DNA from: Rhizobium giardinii bv. giardinii H152
Lineage (GTDB): Bacteria; Pseudomonadota; Alphaproteobacteria; Rhizobiales; Rhizobiaceae
NCBI RefSeq assembly: GCF_000379605.1
Contig: NZ_KB902579.1
Coordinates: 509,748-573,747, forward strand
Reading direction: 5' to 3'
DNA: 64,000 nt
Part shown: in pieces, positions 55,468 through 63,962 of the stretch
Layout: each line of letters opens with the position of its first letter
Position numbering within the stretch: position 1 is the first letter of the stretch
Position numbers and translations under genes: made by a program
Notes under the pieces: model-generated
The model's input: the letters and a program-made list of their open reading frames with translations, nothing else
Databases searched by the model: none
Told to the model about the DNA's origin: nothing

Positions 55468-56712
55468 TCAGACGTTTCCGACCACGCAATTTCGCCCTCT
55501 GCGCTTCGCCTCGTAGAGTCGCGCATCGGCCTTCGATAGAAGGTCCTGTGCCGCGGCACCGTCGACAGGCGTCGAGGCGATGCCGATGCTCACTGTGACC
55601 GCGGCGCGATCCGCAGTCACCACATCCGCCGCCACGCGGTTGCGCAGATCCTCGGCGCGAAGCAGTGCCCCTGCATGATCGAGGCCGTCGCACAGCACCA
55701 CGAATTCCTCGCCGCCGTAGCGAAAGAAATAATCGCTTTGGCGCAGACCGGATTGGATCGCAGCAGCAATCGCCTTCAGTACCTTGTCGCCTTCGAGATG
55801 GCCGAACCGGTCGTTGACGCTCTTGAAATGATCGGCATCGATCATGATGAGGCTGACGACACCGCCAGAGGCCGCCGCATTTCGGATCAATCTCGGCGCT
55901 TCGAACTCGAACCGGCTGCGGTCTAGCACGCCGGTCAGCATGTCGCGGCCGGATTTCGACAAGAGGTCTTCGTAGCGCTCGCGGAAGGTCAGCGTGTTGA
56001 AGATGTCGCCGATCGGCTGCCGGGACACGAACGGCTTGGAATGGCTCGAGAAATGCATGTATGCGCCAAGCATCGTGGCGTAGAAGACGGCAGCTCCCAT
56101 CTTCGCGAACCAGCCACCCCAGAACACCTCGGCCGGCGCACCGTTCAGCGCGTGCAGCGCCATGTAGAATCCGGCCTGGTCGAAGGTCAGTACGACAATC
56201 CCGCAGAGCAGGAAGCGCAGCGTGAGGAAGCCGCGAACCCAGCGCCCGAGGCGCTCGTATAGAAGAATGATCAGCAGCGAGTCGAGGTAAAGCAGCAGCG
56301 TTCCCCACAGCATCAGCCAGCCCATCTCGTCGATGAAGGCAAGGTCGGCCGTCCGGTTCGGCACGACCGTTACCGTCTCATGCATTTGGAGGAGCAGGCT
56401 GAGTGCGACCGTCAGGAAGTTGCCCGCCAGCAGGCCGTAGATCGGCTGGCGCACCGTTGCCGCATCCTCCTTCAGGTAAAGCAGCAGGATCATCATCAGT
56501 TTGCCGGAGAAAAGCACCGCCGAGCCCGGTGAAATGACGCCGAAGGGCAATTGCACATAGAAGACGGCCGCGAGATAGGTCTCGATGAAATGCAGAACGC
56601 CGAGGGCCGCAATGAAGACGCCGATACCGAGCAGATGGCGCAGGTGCAGCAGCGTGATCATGACCGCGACGTAGACAAGACCTTCGCAGAGAAAAAGAAG
56701 TACATTGGTCAT
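55468..56712 (-). CDS. Diguanylate cyclase with seven-helix membrane sensor
   Basis: 414 residues. Seven hydrophobic segments occupy about residues 1-220, followed by a GGDEF domain (250-410) with DMLTGVLDRSRFE, IDADHFKSVNDRFGH and the active-site GGEEF. The inhibitory I-site RxxD is present five residues before it (RQSD). So it should make cyclic di-GMP with product inhibition. The membrane part has SPGSAVLFSGKLMMILLLYLKED and does not match the common MASE domains I know; a distant VUT-like relation is possible. ATG at 56712 is used; a TTG at 56721 exists. Confidence 0.9.
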   Translation of the reverse strand: MTNVLLFLCEGLVYVAVMITLLHLRHLLGIGVFIAALGVLHFIETYLAAVFYVQLPFGVISPGSAVLFSGKLMMILLLYLKEDAATVRQPIYGLLAGNFLTVALSLLLQMHETVTVVPNRTADLAFIDEMGWLMLWGTLLLYLDSLLIILLYERLGRWVRGFLTLRFLLCGIVVLTFDQAGFYMALHALNGAPAEVFWGGWFAKMGAAVFYATMLGAYMHFSSHSKPFVSRQPIGDIFNTLTFRERYEDLLSKSGRDMLTGVLDRSRFEFEAPRLIRNAAASGGVVSLIMIDADHFKSVNDRFGHLEGDKVLKAIAAAIQSGLRQSDYFFRYGGEEFVVLCDGLDHAGALLRAEDLRNRVAADVVTADRAAVTVSIGIASTPVDGAAAQDLLSKADARLYEAKRRGRNCVVGNV

Positions 56713-56868
56713 CGACAGCAAGCGCCCGGATTTAATCCCGCAAACCGTATAAATCGTAAATTTAAAGAAACGTTTACCAAGCCCGCCAAGGGCCGGTGGC
56801 GCAACCAGTAGTTACCCAGGTTTAACCCGGAAGAGATTTGGCAGCTCGCCTGTGGAGAGCCCGGCCGT

Positions 56869-57180
56869 TTAGACCTGCCGTCTATCGGCGTCGTCGGCGA
56901 ACAGCGAAGGGCCGTGCTGGTCGATGATCTGATGCGCCTTGCGCAGGGTCGCATCGATCACATCCTGTTCCGAACTGAACAGATCGGCCCGGATGAAGGT
57001 CCGCACGCGGATGACGCCATCGACGTCCTTCTCGATGGAGCCGGCGAGCCTGAATTGCGCGCCTTCCTTCTGTGGCGTCGCCCGAATCAGGCAGTCACAA
57101 TAGGTTTCCGTCTTCGCGGAGGATGCAGCGGACTCCGCTTTGGAGCCGCCACCGAACAATTTTGACAAGAACGAAGCCAT
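56869..57180 (-). CDS. HlyU family protein
   Basis: 103 residues beginning MASFLSKLFGGGSK, then ETYCDCLIRATPQKEGAQFRLAGSIEK and SSEQDVIDATLRKAHQIIDQHG. This fits the alphaproteobacterial HlyU-family pattern. HlyU of Vibrio is a transcriptional activator of hemolysin genes, but the rhizobial proteins lack the winged-helix of that protein and their role is unknown. No strong ribosome site is visible. It lies alone between the cyclase and the hydrolase. Confidence 0.75.
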   Translation of the reverse strand: MASFLSKLFGGGSKAESAASSAKTETYCDCLIRATPQKEGAQFRLAGSIEKDVDGVIRVRTFIRADLFSSEQDVIDATLRKAHQIIDQHGPSLFADDADRRQV

Positions 57181-57285
57181 GCGGAAGACTTACCATGGCA
57201 AACAAACCTGTCAAAGGCTAAGTTCGACGCAGGCGGCGGTCCCGTTGCTGGAGGGAGTACGTGGGATGGCAACGGCTTTGCCCGC

Positions 57286-58176
57286 ATGATGACCAAACCT
57301 TTTGCCGTTGCCCCGATCGACGATATCGAAGCGCGGCTCGCCGCGGCAGAATCGGCGTTTCCCGACATCCGGCCCGGCCTTGCCAAGGAAATCGTCTGGC
57401 TCGACCCTGCCGGCAAGAGCCGCACAGCCCTCGCTGTCACCTATATCCATGGCTTTTCCGCCTCGAAGGGCGAGGTCCGCCCCCTGCCCGATCTCGTGGC
57501 GACCGCGCTTGGTGCCAATCTGTTCTACACCCGTCTTGCCGGACATGGTCGTAGCCCCGACGCAATGCCCGAGTGCTCCGTCGAGGCGTGGAAAAAGGAC
57601 ATGGCGGAAGCGCTCGATATTGCCAAGCAAATCGGCGAAAGAACGCTGATCATCGCGACCTCCACCGGCGCCTCGCTCGCCACCTGGGCGCTCTCCCAGC
57701 CCGGATTGTCCGCCTCTGTTGCCGGCGCCGTTTTTCTCGCGCCGAATTTCAGGATCAGGGGGCGCGGCGCCGGCCTGCTGACGGCGCCGTTTGCCGCAGC
57801 GGGTGCGCGCCTTCTCCTTGGACCGCGGCGCGGCTTCGTCCCGTCGAATGCGCTCCATGCCGCCTATTGGACGAACGACTACCCGGTCGCCGCCCTCTTG
57901 CCGATGGCGGCACTTGTCCGCCAGGTCCGCGACCTACCGTTCGAAAGGATCGCGACGCCGGTTCTCTTCATCCATTCGCCAAAAGATCAGGTCGTCGATC
58001 CCGTTGAAACGGCAGGCATTGCCAGGCGCTGGGGCGGCCCGGCAACGCTGCTCGATCCCGGCGACATCGGCGACCCGTTTGGTCACGTCATCGCCGGTGA
58101 CGCCCTGTCGCCCAAGACGACCGCAGCGATCGCCGCCGACATCATAAAGTGGTTTAACAATATCTCCCAACCATAA
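57286..58176 (+). CDS. Alpha/beta hydrolase
   Basis: 296 residues. The fold signatures are TYIHGFSASKGEVRPL (oxyanion strand), the nucleophile elbow IATSTGASLA with Ser in an ATSTG context instead of GxSxG, the acid in HSPKDQVVDP and the His in PFGHVIAGD. The set suggests an intact Ser-Asp-His triad of the lysophospholipase or carboxylesterase kind, with a nonstandard elbow. Substrate unknown. The start is one of two adjacent ATG codons. Confidence 0.85.
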   Translation: MMTKPFAVAPIDDIEARLAAAESAFPDIRPGLAKEIVWLDPAGKSRTALAVTYIHGFSASKGEVRPLPDLVATALGANLFYTRLAGHGRSPDAMPECSVEAWKKDMAEALDIAKQIGERTLIIATSTGASLATWALSQPGLSASVAGAVFLAPNFRIRGRGAGLLTAPFAAAGARLLLGPRRGFVPSNALHAAYWTNDYPVAALLPMAALVRQVRDLPFERIATPVLFIHSPKDQVVDPVETAGIARRWGGPATLLDPGDIGDPFGHVIAGDALSPKTTAAIAADIIKWFNNISQP

Positions 58177-58202
58177 AATATCGCAGGAAAAATACGGTCC
58201 GG

Positions 58203-59450
58203 TTAAATCACCAGATTGGCCAGGATCTCGTTGTCCGTGATATCCTGATAGCGCAGCCCGGCGGCGTCGAAAGCAGCCTTCAGCCGGGGAAAATTCTCCG
58301 GATGCTTGGTTTCGATGCCGATCAGGATCGAGCCGAAGTTGCGTGCCGATTTCTTCAGATATTCGAAGCGGGCGATGTCGTCCTCTTCGCCGAGCAGGCC
58401 GAGAAAATCCTTGAGCGCGCCGGGACGCTGCGCCATGCGGATGATGAAGTATTTCTTCAGGCCCGTATGCCGCATCGCCCGTTCCTTGACATCCGGCAGG
58501 CGTTCGAAATCGAAGTTTCCCCCGGAGACCACGGCAACGACGGTCTTGCCCTGCAGTCTGTCGCGCCCCAGCGCCTCCAGGGCCGTGATCGACAGCGCGC
58601 CGGCCGGTTCCAGCACGACGCCCTCCACATTCAGCATATCGGTCATCGTCACGCAGATGGCGTTTTCCGCCAGCAACAGCACCTGGTCGACGGAAAAACC
58701 CTTCAATGCCGCGAAATTGAGATCGCCGATCCGCCCGACCGCCGCGCCGTCGACGAAATTGTCGACCTGGTCGAGCGTCGCCACTGAGCCCGTCTCCAGG
58801 CTGCGGCGCAGGCTTGGGGCGCCCTCCGGCTCGCAGAAGACAAAGGATTCGGGGGCGATGACGCCCTTGAGGTAACCGGTCATCCCGGCCGAAAGGCCGC
58901 CACCGCCGACCGGCATGATCACCAGATCGGCCATTGTGCCTTCGGGCAATTGCTCCAGGATTTCGGCCGCGACCGTCGCCTGCCCTTCAATGATGTCGGC
59001 ATGGTCGAAGGGCGGCACCATGACGCCGTCGATCTTTTCCACATGATCGCGCGCCGCCTGGTAGCACTGGTCGAAGAAATCGCCGACGAGCCGGATGCTG
59101 ATGAACTCGCCGCCGAAGATCATCGTCTTGTCGATCTTCTGCTGCGGCGTCGTCACCGGCATGAACACGACGCCCGGCACGCCGAAATGCCGGCAGACAA
59201 AGGCGAATCCCTGGGCGTGGTTGCCGGCCGAGGCGCAGACGAAGGTCTTGCCCGTACCACCGGCCTCGATCACCTTGCGGAAGAAGTTGAACGCGCCGCG
59301 GATCTTGTAGGAGCGAACCGGCGAAAGATCCTCGCGTTTCAGGTAGATCGCCGCACCGTAGCGGGCGCTCAGGTGCTCGTTGAGCTGCAGCGGGGTTGCC
59401 GGGAACAGAGTGCGCAGTGCCTCGACGGCGTGATCAACGTCCTGCTTCAT
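58203..59450 (-). CDS. ilvA: Threonine ammonia-lyase
   Basis: 415 residues. PLP enzyme converting threonine to 2-oxobutyrate for isoleucine synthesis. The PLP lysine is Lys49 in RSYKIRGAFN, with SAGNHAQGFA and the phosphate loop VGGGGLSAG. The C-terminal 90 residues (FIIRMAQRPGALKDFL onward) form a single ACT-like regulatory domain, the shorter Bacillus/rhizobial type with one rather than two. GAAAGA precedes the ATG at 59450. It faces the hydrolase gene across 26 bases. Confidence 0.93.
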   Translation of the reverse strand: MKQDVDHAVEALRTLFPATPLQLNEHLSARYGAAIYLKREDLSPVRSYKIRGAFNFFRKVIEAGGTGKTFVCASAGNHAQGFAFVCRHFGVPGVVFMPVTTPQQKIDKTMIFGGEFISIRLVGDFFDQCYQAARDHVEKIDGVMVPPFDHADIIEGQATVAAEILEQLPEGTMADLVIMPVGGGGLSAGMTGYLKGVIAPESFVFCEPEGAPSLRRSLETGSVATLDQVDNFVDGAAVGRIGDLNFAALKGFSVDQVLLLAENAICVTMTDMLNVEGVVLEPAGALSITALEALGRDRLQGKTVVAVVSGGNFDFERLPDVKERAMRHTGLKKYFIIRMAQRPGALKDFLGLLGEEDDIARFEYLKKSARNFGSILIGIETKHPENFPRLKAAFDAAGLRYQDITDNEILANLVI

Positions 59451-59632
59451 GGAATGCGGTCTTTCGCTCGGGTTCGTGTCGCCATGCCTATGCCACAACG
59501 CATGGCGCGAAACCACAGCTATTCGCATTAAGTATACCGTAATTGTCATATTTGAAAGTCGGATGCCCCTCGCCTTGACACCCGCCTGCAAATCCCGAAA
59601 ATCCGTGACGGACGCAGATCGTGGGGGAGACA

Positions 59633-60244
59633 ATGCGCACCGACGAACGAAAGAAGGCGCCGATGATTGCGGTCCGCGTGGGCCTGATGCTGGCGCTGTT
59701 GTCCGGACCGGCTACGGCCGGTCAGCTTGCGGACGCGGCCACCAAAGCCGAGGCCCTGGCGGCATCAGGCGATGCGGTCGGCGCTCACGATGTGATGCGC
59801 ACCGCAATCAGCGATTTTTCTGCGACGCTTCCCTTTTCCATCGGCAAGGCGGTGTTCGTCGCGGCTGACCCGGCGGGATACGCCATGTACGATCCGAAGC
59901 CCGATGCGCAGTTCAACCCCGGTGAAGCGCTCGTTTCCTATGTCGAGCCCGTCGGTCTGAGCTGGAAACCGGCAGCCGCGGCCGGCAAGCTCCAGACGCA
60001 TTTCACCGTGGACATGGACCTCGTGAGCGCCTCTGGCGAAGTTCTGTCCAGCCAGAAGGCCCTTGGCACTTACACGTTTACCAGTTTTTTCCGCAACCAG
60101 GAGATATACGCGCTGGTGACCACCGACGTCAGCGGCGCTGCGGCGGGCGACTATATCCTTCGATTCCATTTCAACGATCTGAACAGTGGCAAGACCGCCA
60201 GCGTCGACCAGAAATTCACCATCGCGGCGCCTCAGACACCGTAG
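59633..60244 (+). CDS. Exported protein of unknown function
   Basis: 203 residues from the ATG at 59633, which follows GGGGGAG; GTG at 59621 and ATG at 59675 are alternatives. A signal peptide ends ATAG near residue 30, then a mature domain with mostly beta character: FNPGEALVSYVEPVGLSW and GDYILRFHFNDLNSGKTASVDQKFTI, which resembles an Ig-like or C2-like sandwich. I do not recognise the family. It stands alone between ilvA (divergent) and the CinA-type gene (convergent). Confidence 0.75.
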   Translation: MRTDERKKAPMIAVRVGLMLALLSGPATAGQLADAATKAEALAASGDAVGAHDVMRTAISDFSATLPFSIGKAVFVAADPAGYAMYDPKPDAQFNPGEALVSYVEPVGLSWKPAAAAGKLQTHFTVDMDLVSASGEVLSSQKALGTYTFTSFFRNQEIYALVTTDVSGAAAGDYILRFHFNDLNSGKTASVDQKFTIAAPQTP

Positions 60245-60256
60245 GCAATCAATGCG

Positions 60257-61012
60257 TTACGCGCCTTTCTTAGCAGCTGCGATCTTTTCGATCATCGCTC
60301 GGACATCCGCCTCTGCCGCATCGAGCAGCGCCTCGTCTCGCGCGCGGATGACCAGGTCTGTCGAAAAAGACTTGCCGTCGAATTTCGGATAGGAGCCGAT
60401 GCTCGTCATCGGATGAGCCTTCTGTACCTCGCCCAGCGGGCCACCGATATCCCCCTCGCCAAAGGGTGACAGCACCGAGCGCGACTTGACCTTCGTGCCG
60501 GCCTCGAGTTGCGGTAAAAGCGCGTCCAGCATGGCCTGGAAGACCTGCGGCACGCCGGCCATGACATAGACATTGCCGATGATGAAGCCCGGCGCCGTCG
60601 AAACCGCATTGGGGATATGCCGGGCGCCGTTCGGCATGCGCGCCATGCGCCGCCGCGCGTCGGTAAACTCCATGCCGCGCCGCTCATACATAGCGCCGAG
60701 CAGGCGCATTGCCTCCGGATCATGAACGCATTCGACACCGAACGCCCGAGAAACCGCGTCTGCGGTGATGTCGTCATGGGTGGGGCCGATGCCGCCGGAA
60801 GTAAAGACATAGTCGTATTGCCCCCGCAGGGCGTTCAGGGCTGCGACGATCGCCGGCTCGTCGTCGGAGACGATACGCACCTCCTTGAGATCGATGCCGG
60901 CAATGGTCAGCATATCGGCGAGATGGCCGATATTCTTGTCCTTTGTCCTGCCCGACAGCAATTCGTCGCCAATGGCGAGCATGGCGGCAGTGACGATTTT
61001 TTCGCTGGTCAT
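60257..61012 (-). CDS. Competence/damage-inducible protein A-type molybdopterin-binding protein
   Basis: 251 residues, a MoaB/MogA-like (MoCF_biosynth) domain as in the N-terminal half of CinA: AMLAIGDELLSGRTKDKN, VFTSGGIGPTHDDIT and the GVPQVFQAM segment. The C-terminal nicotinamide-nucleotide deamidase half of full CinA is missing, normal for the stand-alone alphaproteobacterial form. AGGA stands 8 bases before the ATG at 61012; a TTG at 61018 is possible. Function in cofactor handling or pyrophosphatase activity is inferred from family. Confidence 0.9.
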   Translation of the reverse strand: MTSEKIVTAAMLAIGDELLSGRTKDKNIGHLADMLTIAGIDLKEVRIVSDDEPAIVAALNALRGQYDYVFTSGGIGPTHDDITADAVSRAFGVECVHDPEAMRLLGAMYERRGMEFTDARRRMARMPNGARHIPNAVSTAPGFIIGNVYVMAGVPQVFQAMLDALLPQLEAGTKVKSRSVLSPFGEGDIGGPLGEVQKAHPMTSIGSYPKFDGKSFSTDLVIRARDEALLDAAEADVRAMIEKIAAAKKGA

Positions 61013-61431
61013 CGGCAAGTCCTGTTCGGATCGTTCAATTGAAAGTCGCGACGCTTACCCTTCGGGCTCTGACGGCAACCTGCAAACTGATAAATCCGAT
61101 GTCCAGCGGCAATCAAGCGGAATTGCCGAAAGAGCCGCGACGTGATCAAGCTTTCCGACGGCAGGGCAGCTACGGGGAGACGTCAGGACTGCCCATGCAG
61201 GACCCTCCGACTTTCATGACGACTACCAAGCCGTTGCCGGTTCTCGAGCCCGGTCAGTCGGAAACTACCAAACGACGCGACTTTCGTGCTACCTTGGGCT
61301 GCCCGGACGCAAATGGAAAAAACCTGCGACCCGCATTTCGGCTATTGGAACAGCGCCTGCATGGGCTGTTCCGTCCGGTCATGCCGAGGCCGCCAAGGCA
61401 ATCGAATGCGGCGCGCTCCAGGGAGTAAGAC
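61013..61431. other. Intergenic region, no supported gene
   Basis: 419 bases. An open plus-strand frame (61039-61428, TTG start) has no ribosome site and a composition unlike a protein. No hairpin or promoter is convincing. Confidence 0.45.
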
Positions 61432-61674
61432 ATGGCCAGAGTGGTATATGCGATCGTTGAGCATGATGGCGGATGGGCCTACAAGCTTGCCGACGTCTTT
61501 TCCGAGACCTTTCCAACCCGCGACATGGCTTTGGCGGCGGCAAGGGCCGTCGCCGCCGAACAGCAGGTCGGCGGCGATGACGAGGAAATCAGCTTTCAGG
61601 ATCCAAGCGGCCTCTGGCATTTCGAACACGCCGATGGCGGCGATCGTCCCGAAGCGATCGTCGAGGACAAATAG
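61432..61674 (+). CDS. 80-residue DUF2188-like protein
   Basis: 80 residues, starting MARVVYAIVEHDGGWAYKL and continuing ETFPTRDMALAAARAVAAEQQV, a pattern of small DUF2188-like proteins in which a WAYK strand is followed by an Ala-rich helix. The acidic end has EEISFQDPSGLWHFE. GGGAG lies 6 bases before the ATG. Single-gene unit with its own terminator; function unknown. Confidence 0.75.
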   Translation: MARVVYAIVEHDGGWAYKLADVFSETFPTRDMALAAARAVAAEQQVGGDDEEISFQDPSGLWHFEHADGGDRPEAIVEDK

Positions 61675-61730
61675 CCCCACTCATCGGGTGGCAACAGGCT
61701 CAGCATCGCGAGGCATGCCGGAAGGGTGGA

Positions 61731-61762
61731 GCCCCTCTCCGGTCCCGAAGAGGGGCGTATTT
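61731..61762 (+). terminator. Terminator of the DUF2188-like gene
   Basis: GCCCCTCT (61731-61738) pairs with AGAGGGGC (61749-61756), loop of 10 bases, followed by GTATTTTT. Confidence 0.8.
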
Positions 61763-61770
61763 TTAGGTGC

Positions 61771-61799
61771 TAAAAATGCCGAGTTTCCCTCCCTCGGCA
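61771..61799 (-). terminator. Terminator on the minus strand for the 86-residue gene
   Basis: TGCCGAG pairs with CTCGGCA (7 bp, 9-base loop) and is followed on the minus strand by T5. It is over 200 bases beyond the stop at 62007, so assignment is tentative. Confidence 0.55.
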
Positions 61800-62006
61800 T
61801 AGGGATTAAAGCCGCAAAGGCCCGCCGCAGCAACTGAAACCACTTGTTAACCTTCATGCGTAGGGTTAACCGCGCCGCCGGTTGCCGGCGGGCGGAAGTG
61901 TCCTGCGGATCAGCCCCGAAGTCTCGGTAAAGCCGGATCATTGTCGGTCGTTTTGGCGATCGCAAGCTCGGGCTGCGCCATGTGCCGCGGAAGATGCTGG
62001 AACTGC

Positions 62007-62267
62007 TCAGAAAGGCATGTCCCCGTCCAGCAATCCCGCCTGGCGGAACCACCGGTCGACGCTTGCCTGCACGGCCGCTTTGGCCTCATCCAGAGTGTCG
62101 GCGGACTGGAAGTCATAACGCGTCGTGCCGTTGCAGCCGGAAACCATCCATTTCCAGGCTCTCTGACCGTCATGCTGCAATACGTAGGCCAGCTGATGCT
62201 CCCCGAGCATGCCGGCATAGGAGCGATTTCGGATTGGCTTCCATGTCAGTGGGATTTCCTGCAACAC
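62007..62267 (-). CDS. 86-residue hypothetical protein
   Basis: 86 residues: WKPIRNRSYAGMLGEHQLAYVLQHDGQRAWKWMVSGCNG, then DTLDEAKAAVQASVDRWFRQAG. The alternation of a beta sheet ending in WKW and an amphipathic helix is typical of a small family of alphaproteobacterial proteins that I cannot name. CAGGAAA-like purines lie near the start but the site is not strong. Several overlapping frames exist on both strands; this one has the most protein-like composition. Confidence 0.55.
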   Translation of the reverse strand: MLQEIPLTWKPIRNRSYAGMLGEHQLAYVLQHDGQRAWKWMVSGCNGTTRYDFQSADTLDEAKAAVQASVDRWFRQAGLLDGDMPF

Positions 62268-62540
62268 CGCGACCGTGCCTCCATGTTTCCTGGCAAATCC
62301 GAAATATAGGTCGCCCGTGGAACAGGGATAACCCTGTCGTTTAAGGGGTTTTTCGATTCCGGCATGGCTAATTGGTCGAACACACTTTCATTGGGCGACG
62401 CATCACGCGGATCTGATCGGCCCTGGTGGCGCGCTGCCCCGCAGGCGACATGTCCCGCAGGATAATTCCCCGCAGTCCGTCAGGGAAGCAGCAAAACATT
62501 CGCTTGACGAAATCAGCCAAGTGTCTGAAAGGAAAAACAC

Positions 62541-62625
62541 GCGGACGTGGCGAAACTGGTAGACGCAAGGGACTTAAAATCCCTCGGAGCAATCTGTACG
62601 GGTTCGACCCCCGTCGTCCGCACCA
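62541..62625 (+). tRNA. tRNA-Leu (anticodon UAA)
   Basis: An 85-base class II tRNA with encoded CCA. Acceptor GCGGACG/CGTCCGC, anticodon stem AGGGA/TCCCT with loop CTTAAAA (anticodon TAA), variable arm and T arm CGGGTTCGACCCCCG are visible. Confidence 0.96.
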
Positions 62626-62666
62626 CTTCCCGAACACAAGATGCCGCCATCAACCGGAGCTTCGCA

Positions 62667-63164
62667 ATGTCACTTCCCGATAAAGCATTTCCCGTTTCCT
62701 GGGACCAGTTTCACCGCGATGCGCGTGCGCTCGCTTGGCGCCTTGCCGGCAATGGCGGCGAATGGAAGGCGATCGTCTGCATCACCCGCGGCGGGCTCGT
62801 TCCGGCGGCAATCGTCTGCCGCGAACTGAACATCCGCCTAATCGAGACGGTGTGCGTTGCTTCCTATCACGACTATGACGCGCAGGGTGAGATGTATGTG
62901 CTCAAGGGCATTTCGGAGGAGTTGAAGGCCGATGGCGGGCAAGGCGTACTGATCATCGATGACCTGACCGATACCGGCAAGACGGCCGCCGTGGTGCGGG
63001 CGATGCTGCCGAACGCGCATTTCGCCGCCGTCTACGCCAAGCCGAAGGGCCGGCCGCAGGTCGACACCTTCGTCACCGAAGTCAGCCAGGACACCTGGAT
63101 CTATTTTCCCTGGGATATGGGTTTCACCTATCAGGAGCCGATTGCGAAAGGCTCCCGCGGCTGA
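62667..63164 (+). CDS. gpt: Xanthine phosphoribosyltransferase
   Basis: 165 residues of the Gpt type. It salvages xanthine and guanine with PRPP. The PRPP motif is [13 protein letters not shown], the N-terminal [18 protein letters not shown] contains the pyrophosphate loop, and the C-terminal WIYFPWDMG binds the purine as in E. coli Gpt. The frame stays open back through the tRNA, but the ATG at 62667 gives the family start; CGGAGC precedes it. It may share a transcript with tRNA-Leu, 41 bases upstream. Confidence 0.94.
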   Translation: MSLPDKAFPVSWDQFHRDARALAWRLAGNGGEWKAIVCITRGGLVPAAIVCRELNIRLIETVCVASYHDYDAQGEMYVLKGISEELKADGGQGVLIIDDLTDTGKTAAVVRAMLPNAHFAAVYAKPKGRPQVDTFVTEVSQDTWIYFPWDMGFTYQEPIAKGSRG

Positions 63165-63377
63165 GACCAAATGCACATTTGGGGCCTTGATACACCGCGC
63201 TCACGCGGGCGCGGGACTTATTTGTTTATTCATGAGTAATATAGCATGTTAGCTATTTTTTGAGTGATTTGAGCGCATAGATTGAACCATCCGGCGCCGC
63301 GATCCGCTGCGGTGGTGGGAATCCGAAGCGCAGGCCGGCAGGCGCGCAACGGATTCGTTGAGAGAGGACGAACCATC

Positions 63378-63962
63378 ATGCGGATGACGCTCGTTTTGGT
63401 CGCGGTGGGTACAGGCGTCTGGTCGTTACCGGCCACGGGCTCCGTGGCCGGCGACGTTCACGTTGAACCGGTCACCGCCTATGTCGAGGCCAATGTCCGG
63501 TCGTGGGTAGAGGATTCCGTCATTGTCGAAGCGCTGAAGGATCACAACGAACGTCATGCGCATCTGTCACAGGCCGATATCGATCGCATGGATGCCGAGT
63601 GGCGCATCCAACGGTCGAGCGAAAGGCACCCGTTGATCGATTCGGTGGCGGATACGGCGCTGTCGAAATTTCTCAAGGCCAAGCAGGCAGCCTCGGGCGG
63701 TGCCATCACCGAAATCTTCGTGATCGACGCCAAGGGCCTCAGCATCGGCGTGAGCGAGCCCGGTTCCGATTATTGGCAGGGCGACGAGCCGAAATGGCAA
63801 AAGACCTACCCTGCCGGCAGCGGCACGCTGTTCGTCGATCGGGCGGAGAAGGATGAATCGACCCAGACGCTGCAGTCGCAGGCAAGCTTTACGGTGTCCG
63901 ATCCGCAGACACACAAGCCGATCGGCACGCTCACCGTCGGCATCAATCTGGACGCCCTGTGA
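63378..63962 (+). CDS. Exported single-domain Cache-like (PDC) protein
   Basis: 194 residues with a signal peptide (MRMTLVLVAVGTGVWSLPATGSVA). The mature part resembles a periplasmic PDC/Cache sensor domain: a long N-terminal helix, then EIFVIDAKGLSIGVSEPGSDYWQGDEPKWQKTY and IGTLTVGINLD. There is no following transmembrane or signalling domain, so it is a soluble sensor-like protein that might bind a ligand for a membrane partner. GAGAGAGGA precedes the ATG at 63378. It ends 39 bases before the window edge. Confidence 0.75.
   Translation: MRMTLVLVAVGTGVWSLPATGSVAGDVHVEPVTAYVEANVRSWVEDSVIVEALKDHNERHAHLSQADIDRMDAEWRIQRSSERHPLIDSVADTALSKFLKAKQAASGGAITEIFVIDAKGLSIGVSEPGSDYWQGDEPKWQKTYPAGSGTLFVDRAEKDESTQTLQSQASFTVSDPQTHKPIGTLTVGINLDAL

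Larger units (their letters stand above)
61675..62006. other. Intergenic region with two opposed terminators
   Basis: 332 bases between convergent small genes. It contains the two hairpins described separately, and a perfect 7-bp inverted repeat GTTAACC-N11-GGTTAAC at 61846-61870. No ORF is supported. Confidence 0.55.

Noticed and set aside
56762-56776. TTAA-N7-TTTA resembling a CtrA site upstream of the cyclase gene
   Set aside because: One mismatch in an AT-rich stretch; chance occurrence is too likely to annotate.
61039-61428. 129-codon plus-strand ORF between the CinA-type gene and the DUF2188-like gene
   Set aside because: TTG start, no ribosome site, no recognisable motif.
62323-62338. 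ACAGGG-ATAA-CCCTGT palindrome upstream of the 86-residue gene
   Set aside because: Short, no T-run, no matching known operator; not annotated as terminator or site.
63240-63262. ATAGC hairpin followed by T6 between gpt and the Cache-like gene
   Set aside because: Only a 5-bp A/T-rich stem; too weak to call a terminator.
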